Below, piece after piece: positions 32,704 through 42,766 of a DNA stretch of 64,000 bases. Location: positions 77,548,732-77,612,731 of the forward strand of contig NC_080044.1 of assembly GCF_012489685.1 (NCBI RefSeq), written 5' to 3'. The position numbers and the translations under genes are program-made. Origin of the DNA: Lotus japonicus. Lineage: Eukaryota > Streptophyta > Magnoliopsida > Fabales > Fabaceae. The notes beneath the pieces were generated by a model, which saw only the letters and a program-made list of their open reading frames with translations, made no database searches and was not told the DNA's origin. Position 1 is the first letter of the stretch. The number at the start of each line of letters is the position of its first letter.

Positions 32704-33409
32704 ATGACAAGTTACATGTTATTTGCCTTTTCTGATTGTACCATAGTATCAAAGCTCGTTGGGTGCTTGAAGTCCGTCTGATTGTACCATTCACTTTCTT
32801 TGTGGTGTACAAATGCAACTCCCGGCTCTTCGTCTCGATCTACTTCGCCTCCTCCATGACGTTGGTCTACGTGTCGATCATGAGGGACCTGTGGTGGCTG
32901 TGGAAAGTGAGAGTGTAACACTGATTCTCCATTATGCGTTGATGAAGGGAGAATGATCTTGCTTCTGAAATGCCAACTCCATTCTTGTCTAATGACCACC
33001 ACAACTTTTCTATAATCTCCTCATGGTCATCGACCGCGATGGTCAAAGTTGTCGAACTCCCTCGTTTCTTCTCACATCTTAGTTTCATGCCTTGTATGTT
33101 AGCATGTTCAGTGAGGTAGGTTTGTATTGCAATGTAAACCTCACTCTTGGAATAAAAGTTTGAGCTTGTATGTTCAAGAAATTTGACGGTAATGTATGGG
33201 GAAATGAATCTCATGAACCTGTGAGTGTTCCTCACAAAGAAATCATGAATGGGAGCGAGGAAGAATTGCATTACAATTGCATACAGATACAAATCTTGCA
33301 TCAACTCTTTAGAGTAACCCATTTTGGTTGAAGCTGGAATGGATGAAGGTGTGTGTAGTTGTGATGTGGGTGTTAGAGCCCGAACACAGAGTTGAGAGGA
33401 AAGTAACAA
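32704..33409 (-). pseudogene. AAA-ATPase N-terminal fragment, copy C
   Basis: This is the longest open copy: 32867-33409 is open for 180 aa from MLLSSQLCVRALTPTS through MGYSKELMQDLYLYAIVMQF, DDHEEIIEKLWWSLDKNGV and CYTLTFHSHHRSLMIDT. A frameshift near 32870 moves the remainder into another frame, ending HPTSFDTMVQSEKANNM. As in the other copies, the sequence stops just before the P-loop. A truncated AAA-associated-domain protein could be translated, but there is no evidence that it is. Confidence 0.75.
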
Positions 33410-34118
33410 AACTTAGAAAGAGAAAGATGAAATGAAAAACTTTATTTACAAATGACCAATTACACTTAATGCACTAATAGCTATTTATAGCTACAGAAAA
33501 TGCTTGGTGGTTCGATCTAATGTGTTATTAAACTCTACTCTGTGATCGAATCGGACAGGGGACTGGGTAAATGGATCACTGGTCTGACCACTAGGTCACT
33601 GGTTGAACCGTTTAACTCGGTTGAAACTAAAAAAAAATTAAAAATTCATCATATGATGACAAAATGTTACAAATACCATACACACAAAAGTAATCATAAA
33701 TGTTTTACCACAACAAAATGTCACAACTCACAAATAATTGAAATAAGTTTTAAGCAAAATCAATTTTACGCTTTAATCACAAAAAAAACGTATAAACAAG
33801 TTTAAAACAGAGTTCAATAATTAAGGTCTTGTTACATAATAAGCTAACAAATGATATATCCACATGAAACAACTTATATATAATCTAGTTTCCATTTCAG
33901 GTTAACTAAAAAAATTATTAATTTGTCAATTTTTTACAACCAAAGCTTGGTATTCATATCCTTTAATTTGTCCTCAAAGAAAGGACAAGAAGACTTTGCA
34001 TTACTTAACTCATTCTATATTAAAAAATTCTAAGAAAACTAACTAACATTTGGTCAAAAACTAATGTGCATTTGATTTGACACGTAACAACACACAACAT
34101 GTTAACAAAAATGACAAA

Positions 34119-34921
34119 TTACATGTCATTTGCCTTGTGTGATTGTACCATAGCATCAAAGCTCGTTGGGTGCTTGAAGTCTGTCTGATTGTACGATTTA
34201 CTTTCTTTGTTTGTGTTCAGAGGCAGCTCACGACTCTTTGTCTCGATCTCCTTCGCCTCCTCCATGACATGGGTCAGGTACGTGTCGATCATGAGGGACC
34301 TGTGGTGGCTGTGGAAAGTGAGAGTGTAACACCGGTTCTCCGTTATGCGTTGATGAAGGAAGAATGACCTTGCGTCTGAAATGCCAACTTCATTCTTGTC
34401 TAATGACCACCACAACTTTTCTATAATCTCCTCATGGTCATCGACCGCGATGGTCAATGGTGCTGAACTCCCTCGTTTCTTCTCACATCTTAGTTTCATG
34501 CCTTGTATGTTAGCATGTTCAGTGAGGTAGGTTTGAATTGCAAGGTAAACTTGCATAAAAGTTTGAGCTTGTATGTTCAAGGAATTTGATGGTAATATAT
34601 GGGGAAATGAATCTCATGAACCTGTGAGTGTTCCTCCCAAAGAAATCATGAATAGGTCTTGGCATAAAAGTTTGAGCTTGTATGTTTAAGAAATTTGATG
34701 GTAATATATGGGGAAATGAATCTCATGAACCTGTGAGTGTTCCTCACAAAGAAATCATGAATAGGAGCGGGGAAGAACTGCATTACAATTGCATACATAT
34801 ACAAATCTTGCATCAACTCTTTGAAGTAACCCATTTTGGTTGAAGTTGGGATGGATGAAGGTGTGTGTAGTTGTGAAGTGGGTGTTAGAGCGCGAACACA
34901 TAGTTGAGAGGAAAGTAACAA
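34119..34921 (-). pseudogene. AAA-ATPase N-terminal fragment, copy D, with internal duplication
   Basis: A tandem duplication of about 104 bp (GCATAAAAGTTTGAGCTTGT at about 34553 and again at about 34660) breaks the frame after FISPYITIKFLKHTSSNFYA. Downstream, 34119-34580 is continuously open from LTEHANIQGMKLRCEKKRGS through HHRSLMIDTYLTHVMEEAKE to NQTDFKHPTSFDAMV and a stop. The C-terminal end of the fragment is therefore intact here, and the truncation before the AAA core is shared by all copies. Confidence 0.75.
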
Positions 34922-34989
34922 AATTTAGAGAGATAAAGATGTAATGAAAAACTTTATTAACAAATGACCAATTACACTTAATGCACTAA

Positions 34990-35003
34990 TAGCTATTTAT
35001 AGC
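34990..35003 (-). promoter_or_regulatory. LTR TATA box upstream of AAA fragment D (repeated in every unit)
   Basis: GCTATAAATAGCT on the minus strand, about 75 bp upstream of the LTR-AAA junction. The same box occurs at about 30765-30777, 32135-32147 and 33479-33491, so every unit carries a potential promoter reading into its AAA fragment. Transcription is inferred, not shown. Confidence 0.5.
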
Positions 35004-35029
35004 TACAGAAAATGCTTGGTGGTTCGAAC

Positions 35030-36057
35030 TAGTGTTATTAAACTCTACTCCATGATCGAATCGGTTAGGGGACTGGGTAAATGGTTCACTGGTCAGACCA
35101 CTAGGTCACTGATTGAATCGTTTGACTTGGTTGACACTAAAACAAATTTAAAAATCTATAATATCATGACAAAATGTCACAAATACCATACACACAAAAG
35201 TAATAAGGAATGTTTTACCACAACAGAATGTCACAACTCAAAAATAACTAAAATAAGTTTTAAACAACATCGATTTTACGCTTTAATCACAAAAAAAATG
35301 TATAAACAAGTTTAGAACAGAATTCAATAATTAAGGTCTTGTTACATAATAAGCTAACAAATGATATATCCACATGAAACAACTTGTATATAATCCAATT
35401 TTTAGTTCAGGCTAACTAAAAAGATTATCAATTTGTCAATATTTTACGACCAAAGCTTGGTATTCATATTCTTTAATTGTCCTCAATGAAAGGACAAGAA
35501 GACTTTGCAATACTTAACTCATTCTATATAAAAAAATTTAGAAAACTAACAAACATTAATTAATAACTTCATAATAAAAACACACAAATAAATTATTGTT
35601 AAATATAATATATAAGTTATTATTATAATTGTTGGGTTGTGGTTTTAGTTATTTTGTGTAATAAAACTAATGTTTTATGCTACTTGTCAAAGAATTTTAT
35701 TATTTCTATATTTATATATAATTAAATGTAACTAAGATATTAAAACACTTATCTAGCCTAGTGGTAAGGTTCACAACATTTAAACTTGATGCGAACGAGT
35801 TCGAATCCAAGCTAGGACCTTTTCTAAATTTTTTACATGGGAACTTTCAAAAAAAAAACATGCTAGAAAAGAAATGACTCGCCGGTTCAACCGAGACCGA
35901 CCGAGTCTCCGGTTTAACCATTAAAATCGGTCGAGTTGTCCGGTTCACAACGGATGGCTTGCATGGCTGATCCGATGCTCAGCTCGAACCGACCTAGGGT
36001 TCGGTTCCCGATTCAACTGGTCGAACCGGCCGGTTCAAGCCGAGTTTAATAACACTG
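35030..36057. mobile_element. hAT-like element inserted in the copia LTR, 8-bp TSD
   Basis: The termini are TAGTGTTATTAAACTC on the left and, reverse-complemented, CAGTGTTATTAAACTCGG on the right. Perfect 8-bp direct repeats GTTCGAAC lie at 35022-35029 and 36058-36065, the TSD length of hAT elements. Subterminal regions are rich in GGTTCAACC/GACCGGT-type motifs. The left end is also present in the other units (30804, 32173 and a mutated form near 33519), while the right end occurs only once. The duplication that built the array therefore happened after this insertion. Confidence 0.75.
35750..35862 (+). mobile_element. tRNA-derived SINE
   Basis: A-box-like TAGCCTAGTGG (35754-35764) and B-box-like AGTTCGAATCC (35798-35808) are spaced as in a tRNA. 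A short body and an A-run near 35850 follow. It lies inside the hAT-like element. Confidence 0.55.
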
Positions 36058-36300
36058 GTTCGAACAGTTTCTATACGAATGCAAACAAATAACTATCATT
36101 GGTTGAAAGTTTCATTATATTAGGGTCATCATTCGCGTTTTCCTTCCATGATCAATTTTGATTGGATAACTTTATGATTCTTACATTTTGGTGCCTATTC
36201 CTTTCGTACTAACTAGCATTGCTCTTGTAGCTACTAATCCCTAACTATAACTAACTAACTAACCCTAACAGATTTGCATTATTTCAAACATTCCCCCACA

Positions 36301-37200
36301 ATGCAAACACTGCTAATAGATTCAATCAAGAAAAATGCAACATTATATTTAGCCTAAACAACATCATACAATGCAACAAAAAAAACTTGTCTACTACTGT
36401 CTCAGTTCCTCTGCATCTTCCTCCAGTAGCTACAATGCTTGATCATAATTCTTCCCTTAGAAACTTGATCTCTAAGAAAATGGAATTTGGTTTCTATGTG
36501 TTTATTGCGCCCGTTTGAAATATCAATAGCTGATCTATTATCCACAAACAACTCAATTGAACTTCCAACATTAACATGCAATTCTCATGCAATTCCAGAA
36601 GTAGAGAATGAAACCAAAGTGCCTTGCAAGCAGCAGCACATGCTGAAATCTATTTAGCCTCACAAGTAGATAGAGCAACTACTGATTGCTTCTCAAGGGA
36701 CCATGATATTGGTGCTCCTTCCAAGGTGAACACATATATATCCCATGATGCTATTCCTATCTACCAAATCTCCACACCAATCAGAGTCCGAGTAAGCCAC
36801 CAGTTGTAGACTAGACATTACTTCATGATGAGGAAATAAGATACCAAAGCCAAGTGTGCCCTTGAGATACATCAACACTCTTTTGGCAGAAATAAGATGT
36901 GAATGATTAGGTTCATTAATGAATATGCTAATCAAACCAACAATCCATGAAATTTCAGGCCTTGAGTAACAAATGAATCTCAGACTTCCTACCAACTGTC
37001 TGAATTCAGTAGCATCAACTGAATGCTCTTGCTCACATTTATCTAACTTCAAATTAGCTTCAGCAGGCACTTCCGACTCATTACAATTCCACGTATTGAA
37101 TTTTTTCAATTCCTCAGAAACATACTTTCTCTGATGCATGAAGACACCCTTCTCAGTTTGCTGAAACTCCAAACCAATGAAATAAGCCGGCAAATCTAAA
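36301..37200 (-). pseudogene. Ty1/copia polyprotein remnant (reverse transcriptase end and RNase H)
   Basis: The frame 36693-37193 encodes the end of a copia reverse transcriptase and the start of its RNase H: YFIGLEFQQTEKGVFMHQRK, ATEFRQLVGSLRFICYSRPE and LVAYSDSDWCGDLVDRNSIM. After a frameshift near 36695 the RNase H continues (SLEKQSVVALSTCEAK, then a stop, ISACAAACKALWFHSLL, KHIETKFHFLRDQVSKGR). The 5' part of the polyprotein is missing beyond 37200. It is followed by the polypurine tract and LTR at 36290. It is inactive. Confidence 0.85.
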
Positions 37201-38039
37201 TCTATGTGTTGATTTCAATGATCTATCTTGCTCTTAATGCTTGTTTTAGAATGATCAACTAAAACTTGTTTTTTGGGTTTGGTTAAGTAGTGAAAACTAG
37301 TTACTTGAATCTGAAATAGATAGGACCATCTAGTGATTTTAAGTTCTAGGAATGAAATTAATATCGTTCTAGGATAGACAGTGAGTTGAATGATCCTTTT
37401 TGTGAGGGAACTATGAAAGGGATAAGAAATGATGTGATGAAATCCAACATAGAAAATAATTTATATGTGAAATCATGAGGATACTGAAAGAGTTAATTGG
37501 CGAACTCCAATTCCAACAGTCTTCTCAATCTGTTTTAAACTCGTTTTCATTACCGCTTTTCTTCATGTTCACAACACATATCAAAACAATCAACCAAAAC
37601 CTTTATTGAACTCTTTGCGTAAGTTATTTAGCTAGAGAACGACATTGTATTTTCAATTCCCTAAGGAGGATAAAAAGGAATCTTTGCTATACTACGATTG
37701 AATCTTGAAGGATTCGAAAGTGGTTTAGTAAAAATCTTTCAACATTGCCCCAATCGCAAAATGAATTTAAAATGTGCAAGAATAATTTCCATGATCTCCA
37801 AAACTGACGGTCAAACTTAACTGTGTGTTTTCTCTAATGCACAACAAGAACATTTGCAAATGAATAGGTTTTTAGTCACTTTCAAAAAAAAAAAGTTATT
37901 AGTCACACTCAATTCACACTTACATTAAATGAGAGAATGTAAGAAAAAATAAAGAATAAAATATATGAAAAAATAGAGGATAAATAAAGTAAGCTATGCA
38001 TGATGTTGTTCCAACTCTCAATTGTTTTTTTTTCTTCAT
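37201..38039. other. Intergenic DNA, no gene seen
   Basis: AT-rich sequence between the copia remnant and the RNase H remnant, with no recognisable reading frame or terminal repeats. Confidence 0.45.
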
Positions 38040-38425
38040 TTTTTCATGGATCTACTAGTCTGCATGCTGAGCTACTTGCACTTCTTCATGGTCTGGACGT
38101 TTGTTGGTAAAATGAGTTTAGGCAAGTTCAGTTTTTCTCTAGTTCTAAGCTTGCCTTGGGTCTCTTAAGTGATGTTCATCTTCTGTTTCATCACTATTCT
38201 CTAGTTAATTATTAAGAGAATTAGGAGATCTCTTCCGTGTAATTTTGTTCATTGTCGTCATTTGCTTCGCAAATGTAATGCAATTGCTGCTTTTTGACCA
38301 AGTTAGATATTTTTTTGCCGTTATCGTTGATAGTTTGGACAACATCTCTGGAGAAACTTTTTCTCTGTTGTTGGCTGACTCTTTGAGTACAACACGTTTC
38401 TTTGACTACAAATTTTGATTCTCAT
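38040..38425 (+). pseudogene. LINE-type RNase H domain remnant
   Basis: Interrupted plus-strand frames spell parts of a plant retroelement RNase H (RVT_3): STSLHAELLALLHGLDVCW, then a stop, EFRQVQFFSSSKLALGLLSD, and after frameshifts SLEKLFLCCWLTL with a stop, which resembles the usual C-terminal end. Catalytic positions are lost. Only a short decayed segment remains. Confidence 0.6.
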
Positions 38426-40833
38426 TTTTAGTTTATTGTAAAAAAAGAAATTAGGAAAGAATACAAAACATTCAACGCCTTTTATTTTGATAAAATAACT
38501 ATTTTATTGTTTAAAAAAAACTTTTATAATGGATACTTAAGTACTTTCACTTCTCATTATATTTTTCCTATGAAAAATCTCTCTCTCTCTCTCTCATCTA
38601 TTCTTTGGTCACCCTTATGTATTTCTAGTGTCCAATTCCGTCTGCAGCATCACATCAAGGCTCGAAGTAGAACTCAACAAATTTGAAACAACAAAAGTTG
38701 AATGAATATAATATAGAAGAAAAAATAAATAAAGAGTCTCAATGCACCAAAATTTATATCTTGTTGTTTTGTTAAAAAAAACCCATAATACATGGGCCCA
38801 AACCGGAACTGAGCCCAATCCAAAACATATTTTTTCTTCTTTGGTCCGTAAAAACGACCAAATTTACGTGTGTCGTTTTGATGGTGTGTGAAATACCCCC
38901 AATCGAAGAGAAAGGAATCAACGATTTGTAACCACTATTAGTAAATACAGTTAGCATTCAAATAAAAATGGGCCCAAACTGGCTCCGAGCCTGAGCCCAT
39001 TCCCAAACATATCTTTCTTTTTTGTTCCTGATTCGTGACATGTTTGGAATTGGAATATAGTGTTAGTGTATTTATGGAATTGTCTAACTAGTTCATATTC
39101 CATAGTTAATTTCCATTTTTCAGACTACTTCTATGTCAATGACCTAGAAGTTTGACAAATCTTTTCAACAACATAACATCTTCATAATCCGTGACCTGCA
39201 TGTCTTTGATACTATTATCAGTTCAGCTTCTCTTTTACAAAAGCTTAATTGCATGTAAATATTCAATTTTGTAATCTGGTCAACATAAGCTATATTGGCA
39301 TGTAGCAGCTAAATCTAATCCTCATTTAGTTTCACCCTACTGGTTATGATTATTTCCATCTTCTAATTACCAATTTAATACATACCTTTCTTGTTTATTG
39401 AGAGATGTTGTTGCTACTATTGTTTATGAGATTACTCCAAATCCTTCTGCCCACAAGTAATTACCGAACAATTGACCTTATATTATATCACCACGTTACT
39501 TTTATATTCTTCCATGACATTGATTACTTTTTCTTTACTCGTTTGTTAAAAAATAAACGAGTAAAGAAAAAAACACACTCGAATTAAAAAAAAAAAAGAG
39601 TATAAGTAATATGTTTGTAAAAGATAATAATATTAATTGCATTTAATAATACACGTTTAGGTAGCTTTAGTTCTTTCTTCTGTAGAATCTTTACTTAACA
39701 AAAGTGAAGCATTGTGGTAAGTGGACTGGGAGGTTACCTTAGGGAAACCAAAAGAGACAACGAGCTTTAATTTAACTAGATTTGTATTCGGGTGAAGACG
39801 ATTCATTGTTGGGCTAAGCTTTGTGCATGTGTGCATGCTTTGAGGTTGAGACGGTTGAAAGATCTGGCCTCGGTGAAGTTGAGACGGTCGGAAGATCAGG
39901 CTTCACATTGGTTGAGACAATCGTGTTTTGTTGATTGGTTAAGGGGATTGGGCTTCACATTGATTGACGGTATGGGCCTCGGTGAAGTTCCTTAGTAGGT
40001 TACTATTTGTGAAATACGGTAGAGTTATGACAGTTATTGAATGAGGTCTATCTAATGCTATATGCAAAGGCGCATAATAGATCGATATGAACATCCATAA
40101 AAGTCGGGGGTGTTACAATTCTCATTTCTACGTAAATATTATTATTTTTGCTTTAGATTCTTAGACATTTATATATTGTGTGTAGACACTCTCTAGAAAG
40201 AATGAGAAGAAAAATAAGTAAGAAATATAATTAATGAGATGATGTGGTAAGAAGTGAGAAGCCAAAAGAAAATAAAGTGTTTATGGGTGTCAAGTGGTTT
40301 ATTGGAGAAAATTAAGAAGGAAAATGAAAAGTAATTATTTTATGCGAGGAAGAAGCTAACCACTAGCTATAGTTGGAAATTGAGGTAGCTAGAAAGCTGA
40401 AAGGCTAGTATTGTGTGCAAGACCCCAATTCACAGTAAATTTTGGTGATATAGTTCATTAAATTTAATAAAAAAAATAGAAAACTCATTTCTTTTGATTA
40501 CATTTTAAAATTTACATTTCAACAACTTTTTATTAAATTTAACTACTTGCTTTGTAAGTTTCAAAAAAAAAAAACTACTTGCTTTGTAACGGTAATTAAT
40601 TTCTCTTAACACACTTGAATTTTTAAGTCATACATTCCACACCGTTTAGGTTGGATATTTTAGGGGCTATTGAGTTTTGATGGTTGGTTTTGCAATCCAT
40701 TTGCCGGCTAGGCATGATTCTTGCTTCGCACGACACAACACACACAGAGATACCTGAATTTGTTACGGAGAGAGAATGAGAGGTTTGTGTGGGTCAGAGT
40801 GAGGGACGATTTAGACCAATTACTGTTTTAATT
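38426..40833. other. Intergenic DNA with scattered repeat fragments
   Basis: No gene is supported. It contains a (CT)n run near 38580-38597, two copies of a GGGCCCAAAC...GAGCCCA...AAACATAT module (38790 and 38970), a hairpin at 39527-39571 and a region with repeated CTCGGTGAAGTT (39865-39990). AAGTCGGGGGTGTTACAATT at about 40102 resembles a polypurine tract/LTR boundary, but no paired LTR was found. Confidence 0.45.
39527..39571. repeat. Perfect hairpin
   Basis: TTTTTCTTTACTCGTTT and AAACGAGTAAAGAAAAA are exact 17-nt inverted repeats separated by about 10 nt. It may be the core of a small foldback element or a transcription-termination-like structure; nothing adjacent explains it. Confidence 0.8.
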
Positions 40834-41006
40834 GTGTGTTTGGTTTCGCGTCAGAGGCTTCCAGAATCGGATCAGGGTCCTCAAACGTGGATCCCCTGCA
40901 AATTAACATGTTTGGACACTCTGTTGGAGAACCGATTTTTGTTGAAGATCCACGTTTGCTCATCCAGACGTGATTTTGGAGGTGTGTGACGCGCAACCAA
41001 ACACAC
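40834..41006. mobile_element. Small MITE, 173 bp
   Basis: The ends GTGTGTTTGGTTTCGCGTCA and, reverse-complemented, GTGTGTTTGGTTGCGCGTCA form a near-perfect inverted repeat. No clear TSD. The surrounding region 40640-41290 is somewhat GC-rich, but its ORFs are not recognisable. Confidence 0.65.
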
Positions 41007-41705
41007 TCAAAATCTATTCCCTTCATACCCTTTTCTCCTTGCACCCTTTTCGCCATCACTCTCCAGAACCAATCGCGCGACGTCGAGCCCCATCTTCCTT
41101 TCTCTCTTGATTCACACCAATCTGTGGGTGCCTCTATCTCTCGCGTTTTCATTTTCTGATTTCCCAAATGTTCACGTTTTCCACCTAAAGAAAATAGAGG
41201 TTTCATTTTTTCTGATTTACGTGTTTGGTAATTAGGAGTTATCTGGCATTCCCCCTTTTGACCCATGTGTCTTTCCTTTTTTTTTTTATCAATTTTTTTA
41301 AACATCTTCAATATATTGTAATTATTTTAATGGACTTAAATTAATCAACGTTCATACATTTTTTTAAAGGTGCATACATTATTAATATAATGAACCAGTT
41401 TTTTTTTAAGCAATAATGAACCAATTTAAATGTTATTCATTTATTAGTGAAACCAAATTTGTATACTAATTCATATAATCAATATAATATGTATAGCCAT
41501 TTTGGTCATTACATAATCAAAATCAATTTTAACCAAATTATCCAAACAAAATTTTGTTACGAAAATCTGAAGGAATTGTATTCCGTGATTTTCATTAATC
41601 AATACATTGAGTATAAATATACAAAGGTCCCAGGTCTAATCAACTAGGTAACAAATCTAAACGCAATCTCATAATAGTAAATAAAGAATAAATCCTAGTC
41701 TATTA

Positions 41706-42034
41706 CTCCCTCCGTTACAGAAAGTTTGTTGTTTTGCACCATTTTTCAATATCCCAAAATGTTTGTTGTTTTAGAAAACCAATGCATTTTTTGCTAATTT
41801 TTTCCATCTATACCCTCATTTAATACATTTTCTCTCACTTATCACATTTCATATTAACCAACCACAATTCTTCTCTATTAATTACATTCTTCTCTATCTA
41901 AGTATAATTTAATAATTGCACACCATACTAGTAAAATTAAATAGGGGCAATCTAGCCAAATTATACTATCAATAATTGTTTTCTTACTCTTTGTGTCACA
42001 ACCTTAAACTACAAACTTTCTGGAACGGAGGGAG
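41706..42034. mobile_element. Stowaway (Tc1/mariner) MITE
   Basis: CTCCCTCCGTT at the left and AACGGAGGGAG at the right with flanking TA dinucleotides (41704-41705 and 42035-42036) are the hallmarks of plant Stowaway MITEs. 329 bp, non-coding. It sits just beyond the copia LTR-like start at about 42052. Confidence 0.92.
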
Positions 42035-42036
42035 TA

Positions 42037-42190
42037 TTATATTCTATCACACCCCCGCAATCAAAGCGGGAGGTTCGTGCTGAGACTGGAACGAAAATCA
42101 TCAAAAAATATCTGAGAAAGACCTTTAGTAAAAATGTCAGTAACACAATAATCAATAGTAGAGTGTCGAGTGCCCGGACCATAGGAACCA
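42037..42190 (-). pseudogene. C-terminal end of a copia polyprotein with LTR start
   Basis: On the minus strand, VTDIFTKGLSQIFFDDFRSS is the conserved end of Ty1/copia pol (integrase-RT-RNase H polyprotein). It is followed by a purine tract (TTGCGGGGG) and TGATAGAATATAATA, an LTR start, where the Stowaway MITE is inserted. Upstream the polyprotein is absent. Confidence 0.65.
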
Positions 42191-42766
42191 TTAATTCCTT
42201 CCAAAAAAAATACCCCTTTCGTTTTTCTTAGTGAAGTGATGTAGAATCGGATCGGACTGGACCGGGCTGGCTAAACCGGGCAAGTTTAGGGCAGGAATTG
42301 TAGTGAGTGGTAGTTCTGTAATTTCACAGATCTGAAGGAAAGCTGGTGCGGGCAGCAGCAGCGGGCCGGGTCGGATTTTGATTGGGAAGGCTGGAATTGG
42401 GCGGTGCGACCAACGTCGGAGGAAGAGAGGGCCGCCGTGGGGAGCGGCGCCGGTGGCTGGGCAGCGGGGCTGGTGCTGTAGTTTGCGATTGGAACGATGG
42501 AGGGTGTGGCTCATGGGTCTGGTCTTGCGGGTTTGCAAACCATATCTGAACGTGCGCGCGGTGGTGAGATGCCGGTAGCGGACGCGGTGCTCTCTCCGTG
42601 GTGACTGGGCGCGCGCCGGGCGACAGGGCGCGATGGGAGCTCTGGATGGCACGTGCGTGGGTCTGGTCTTGCAGGTTTGCAAACCAGATCTGGATGGAGA
42701 GCGCGACGGAGCACGCGTGCAGGGTGCGGCAACGCGATAGCTGGTATGAGGACGACCGTGTAACAT
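42191..42766. other. GC-rich island of unknown origin
   Basis: About 575 bp of unusually GC-rich DNA, open on the minus strand for 191 codons, but the translation is Arg/Pro/Ala-rich, repetitive and unrecognisable. A 36-bp segment around the palindrome GGTTTGCAAACC occurs twice (42512-42548 and 42657-42693). I do not call it a gene. It could be part of a retrotransposon or captured exon DNA. Confidence 0.4.

Larger units (their letters stand above)
30035..35553 (-). repeat. Direct tandem array of LTR/TE + AAA-ATPase-fragment units
   Basis: The unit, about 1.3-1.5 kb, consists on the minus strand of (i) the left part of a hAT-like element, (ii) part of a copia LTR with TATA and AATAAA, and (iii) the 5' part of a BCS1-like AAA-ATPase gene. 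Unit junctions read AACATT/TGGT at about 31327, 32643 and 34050. Full units are 31328-32643, 32644-34050 and 34051-35553; the leftmost (30035-31327) is internally deleted. The last copy diverges from the others exactly at AACATT (about 35553), where the hAT element continues instead. The copies differ by scattered substitutions, so the array is not a recent perfect amplification. Confidence 0.88.
34890..36290 (-). mobile_element. Copia 3' LTR, interrupted by a hAT-like element
   Basis: Read on the minus strand, the LTR begins TGTTTGAAATAATGCAAATC at 36290, immediately after a purine tract TGTGGGGGAA (36300-36291), the usual PPT/LTR boundary. It runs to 36058, is split by the hAT-like element, and resumes at 35029 with GCTATAAATAGCTATTAG (TATA box), GTTAATAAAGTTTTTC (polyA signal) and a U5-like stretch ending near CTCTAACA. 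The AAA fragment follows directly. Removing the insertion leaves about 0.38 kb, a normal copia LTR length. The exact 3' end is uncertain. Confidence 0.6.

Noticed and set aside
31420..35315. Plus-strand frames across the tandem array
   Set aside because: Antisense to the recognisable AAA-associated-domain sequence or lying in LTR/hAT parts.
30035..35553. CRISPR-like or satellite interpretation of the direct repeats
   Set aside because: Units are 1.3-1.5 kb and contain gene and LTR parts; this is a segmental tandem duplication, not short regularly spaced repeats.
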